From Porphyromonas vaginalis (GTDB lineage: Bacteria; Bacteroidota; Bacteroidia; Bacteroidales; Porphyromonadaceae), in the NCBI RefSeq assembly GCF_958301595.1, contig NZ_CATQJU010000001.1, positions 1,798,001-1,862,000 of the forward strand: a DNA stretch of 64,000 bases. The letters run 5' to 3'. A program made the translations under genes and the position numbers. Shown here one piece after another: positions 62,434-64,000 of this stretch (position 1 is the stretch's first letter; each line of letters opens with the position of its first letter). The notes below the pieces were generated by a model, which saw only the letters and a list, made by a program, of their open reading frames with translations, ran no database searches and had not been told where the DNA came from.

Positions 62434-63840
62434 ATGGAAGCAAATAGCAATGACAATTACGTGCTGGTCTTAGAGGATCGCACCGAGGTAAAGAACCAGC
62501 ATGAAGCGGGAAAACTCACCATCGTTTCGGGGATTGATGATAAGGGCAAGCTCAAAACGACTGAGCCTCTTGAAGCCAACCAAGCAGCCTTTTTGAGGTT
62601 CAATAGCAAGGATGGACTGCTGAAGAACTTCATGACCAACTTCCTCAAGCAGTTCAATAACCCCTCCCATTTCGGGCTATACAAGGTGTTGGCGAGCAAT
62701 GTGGAGCAAGGCGTAGATAACCTGCGTACTCTGCTTCAAAGCCGAGAGACTCCCGAAAGCAGACAGCAGTTGGCAGAGGTTGGTGTACCCTTTGAAGACT
62801 ATCTGCCACAGCAGAAGAAGAGTACAGCCATTGATGCAGACAAGGTAGACTGGAAGATGCTCGACAGTCTCGGACTCTCCCGTGAGCGGTTAGAGCAGAG
62901 TGGAGAGCTAGAGAAGATGCTCAATTGGCAGAAGAGCAACCTCGTGACCATAGCCATCCCCATTGGAGATACTACTATCTACACAGAGGCTCGCCTTGCC
63001 TTCCGCACAGATAATGAGGGCAATATCGGGTTAGCCATACACGCTATGCGTAAAGAGCCACAACTCGACTATCCCTATATGGGCTACAAGTTCTCCCCCG
63101 AAGAGAAGGAACAACTACTCGCAACCGGCAATCTCGGTAAAACCATCGAAGTAACACCCAAGAGCGGAGAGCCTTTTGCCGCCTACGTCTCCATCGACCC
63201 ACAGACCAACGAGATTATCGCCTTGCGTGCCGACCGTGTAAGCATTCCGCAAGAGATCAAAGGCGTCACGCTCTCTGACCAGCAATACAAAGATCTAGTT
63301 GAAGGCAAAGCGGTGAAAGTAGAAGGAATGACCGCTAAGAGTGGCAAGTCTTTCGATGCTACGCTTCAGGTCAATGCAGAGAAGAAAGGCATTGAGTTCA
63401 TCTTCGGAGAGAACAAGAGTCTCAAAGAGCGTCAGGAACAGCGACAAGATCGTCAACAAGACAAGGCACCTCGCAAGCTTTGTGGTCTAGAGTTGTCAGA
63501 GAAGCAACGAGAAGCCTTAGACAACGGTCGCACACTTTATCTCAAAAATATGATCGATAAAGAGGGGCAACCCTTCAATGCCTATGTCCGTATGGACAAA
63601 GAGCAAAACCGCCCACGCTTCTACAAATGGAACCCTGACAAGAAGCAAGGAACGGGTAAGGTCGAAGCCGTGGCGGAAGAACACAAGATGCAAGTAGCCG
63701 TGAATAACCACGGCAAAACCAACGAAGCTACCAAGCAGGTGAAAGAGCCTCTGAAAAAGGGGCAAACAGCACCCACTGCTGAACAAAAGCAGAAGCAGGA
63801 CGAGAACAAGCAGAAGAAGTCTCGAGGACGTAAGATGTAA
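62434..63840 (+). CDS. DUF4099/DUF3945 ICE protein
   Basis: 468 aa, soluble. N-terminal DUF4099 (VLVLEDRTEVKNQHEAGKLT … NFLKQFNNPSHFGLYKV, about 10-90), then an AIDADKVDWKMLDSLGLSRE segment, then at least two DUF3945-like repeats (GVTLSDQQYKDLVEGKAVKV and GLELSEKQREALDNGRTLYL), and a basic disordered tail ending KKSRGRKM. It precedes topB and is common in this position in Bacteroidetes ICEs. Role unknown; the fragment at 56198 is its paralogue. Confidence 0.85.
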   Translation: MEANSNDNYVLVLEDRTEVKNQHEAGKLTIVSGIDDKGKLKTTEPLEANQAAFLRFNSKDGLLKNFMTNFLKQFNNPSHFGLYKVLASNVEQGVDNLRTLLQSRETPESRQQLAEVGVPFEDYLPQQKKSTAIDADKVDWKMLDSLGLSRERLEQSGELEKMLNWQKSNLVTIAIPIGDTTIYTEARLAFRTDNEGNIGLAIHAMRKEPQLDYPYMGYKFSPEEKEQLLATGNLGKTIEVTPKSGEPFAAYVSIDPQTNEIIALRADRVSIPQEIKGVTLSDQQYKDLVEGKAVKVEGMTAKSGKSFDATLQVNAEKKGIEFIFGENKSLKERQEQRQDRQQDKAPRKLCGLELSEKQREALDNGRTLYLKNMIDKEGQPFNAYVRMDKEQNRPRFYKWNPDKKQGTGKVEAVAEEHKMQVAVNNHGKTNEATKQVKEPLKKGQTAPTAEQKQKQDENKQKKSRGRKM

Positions 63841-63861
63841 CCCATAATCTATTCAAAGACT

Positions 63862-64000
63862 ATGACAACATGTATTATTGCTGAGAAGCCCTCGGTAGCG
63901 AGAGATATTGCCCGCATTGTCGGAGCAACCAGCAAGCAAGACGGTTATTTAGCAGGAAATGGTTACCTCGTCACGTGGGCTATGGGACACCTCATTACAC
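63862..64000 (+). CDS. topB: DNA topoisomerase III (5' end, partial)
   Basis: The 46 codons present begin MTTCIIAEKPSVARDIARIV, the start of a TOPRIM domain, and continue with GYLAGNGYLVTWAMGHLIT. This is typical of ICE-encoded TopB, thought to aid DNA processing during transfer. The gene leaves the window at the right edge. It starts 21 bases after the DUF4099 gene, so the two are probably co-transcribed. Confidence 0.93.
   Translation, partial: MTTCIIAEKPSVARDIARIVGATSKQDGYLAGNGYLVTWAMGHLIT

Overview
The window looks like a Porphyromonas-type Bacteroidales chromosome (first ~19.9 kb) carrying an integrative and conjugative element (ICE) of the CTnDOT/tra-mob class from about 19.9 kb to beyond the right edge. 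Supporting signs are the TTTG-N19-TAnnTTTG promoters typical of Bacteroidetes, the BT_3928/DUF1599/tpiA/folE gene order, the IntDOT-type recombinases, and the full Bacteroidetes TraA-TraQ set. The genus is an inference from gene content and repeats; I could not run a search.

Left, chromosomal part (1-19.9 kb). A gene of unknown role (88-759) is followed by repeat-rich DNA and an FMN riboswitch that controls ribB. A long housekeeping stretch follows, mostly on the minus strand: rel, bioD, a GlsB-like membrane protein, rubredoxin, mutY, pfkA, radC, miaA, a pRiA4b-like protein, folE, a SPOR protein, tpiA, a DoxX/BT_3928 protein, DUF1599 and lon. Then come a second repeat cluster, tRNA-Ala(GGC), and 1.8 kb without an intact gene. 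That stretch holds a cobalamin riboswitch with a textbook promoter but nothing intact to regulate. tRNA-Ser(GCT) marks the chromosome/ICE junction.

ICE (about 19.9-64 kb). The order is: integrase with repeated TGCTACA sites; DUF1896; small and PcfK/PcfJ genes behind a long imperfect hairpin; a probable nested cassette (HTH protein, MATE pump, AraC regulator, two tandem recombinases); and the transfer operon traQ-O-N-M-L-K-J-I-G-F-E-D-(DUF3408)-traA on the minus strand, with no traP. A candidate oriT precedes mobA-mobB-mobC on the plus strand. Between mobC and topB lies a cargo slot. It holds a module resembling xenosiderophore uptake (AraC regulator, XusB-like DUF4374 lipoprotein, TonB receptor, two IrtAB/YbtPQ-like ABC exporters), a chimeric pseudogene, an outer-membrane barrel protein, a duplicated mobC 3' end, and a KAP-family P-loop NTPase with a small upstream partner. 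The window ends in topB.

The most unusual signal is not a gene. Three intergenic sites carry nine short dyads spaced exactly 21-22 nt apart and mirror-symmetric about the central dyad. Two are on the chromosome (943-1139 and 17388-17581) and one is a diverged version inside the ICE (44932-45118). A second ICE array (35257-35434) is built from eight 20-22-nt hairpin modules with interchangeable arms. A third (42619-42883) is built on a strict 8-nt grid. These arrays, the orphan riboswitch, the flanked cargo slot and the KAP locus are the points most worth a second look.
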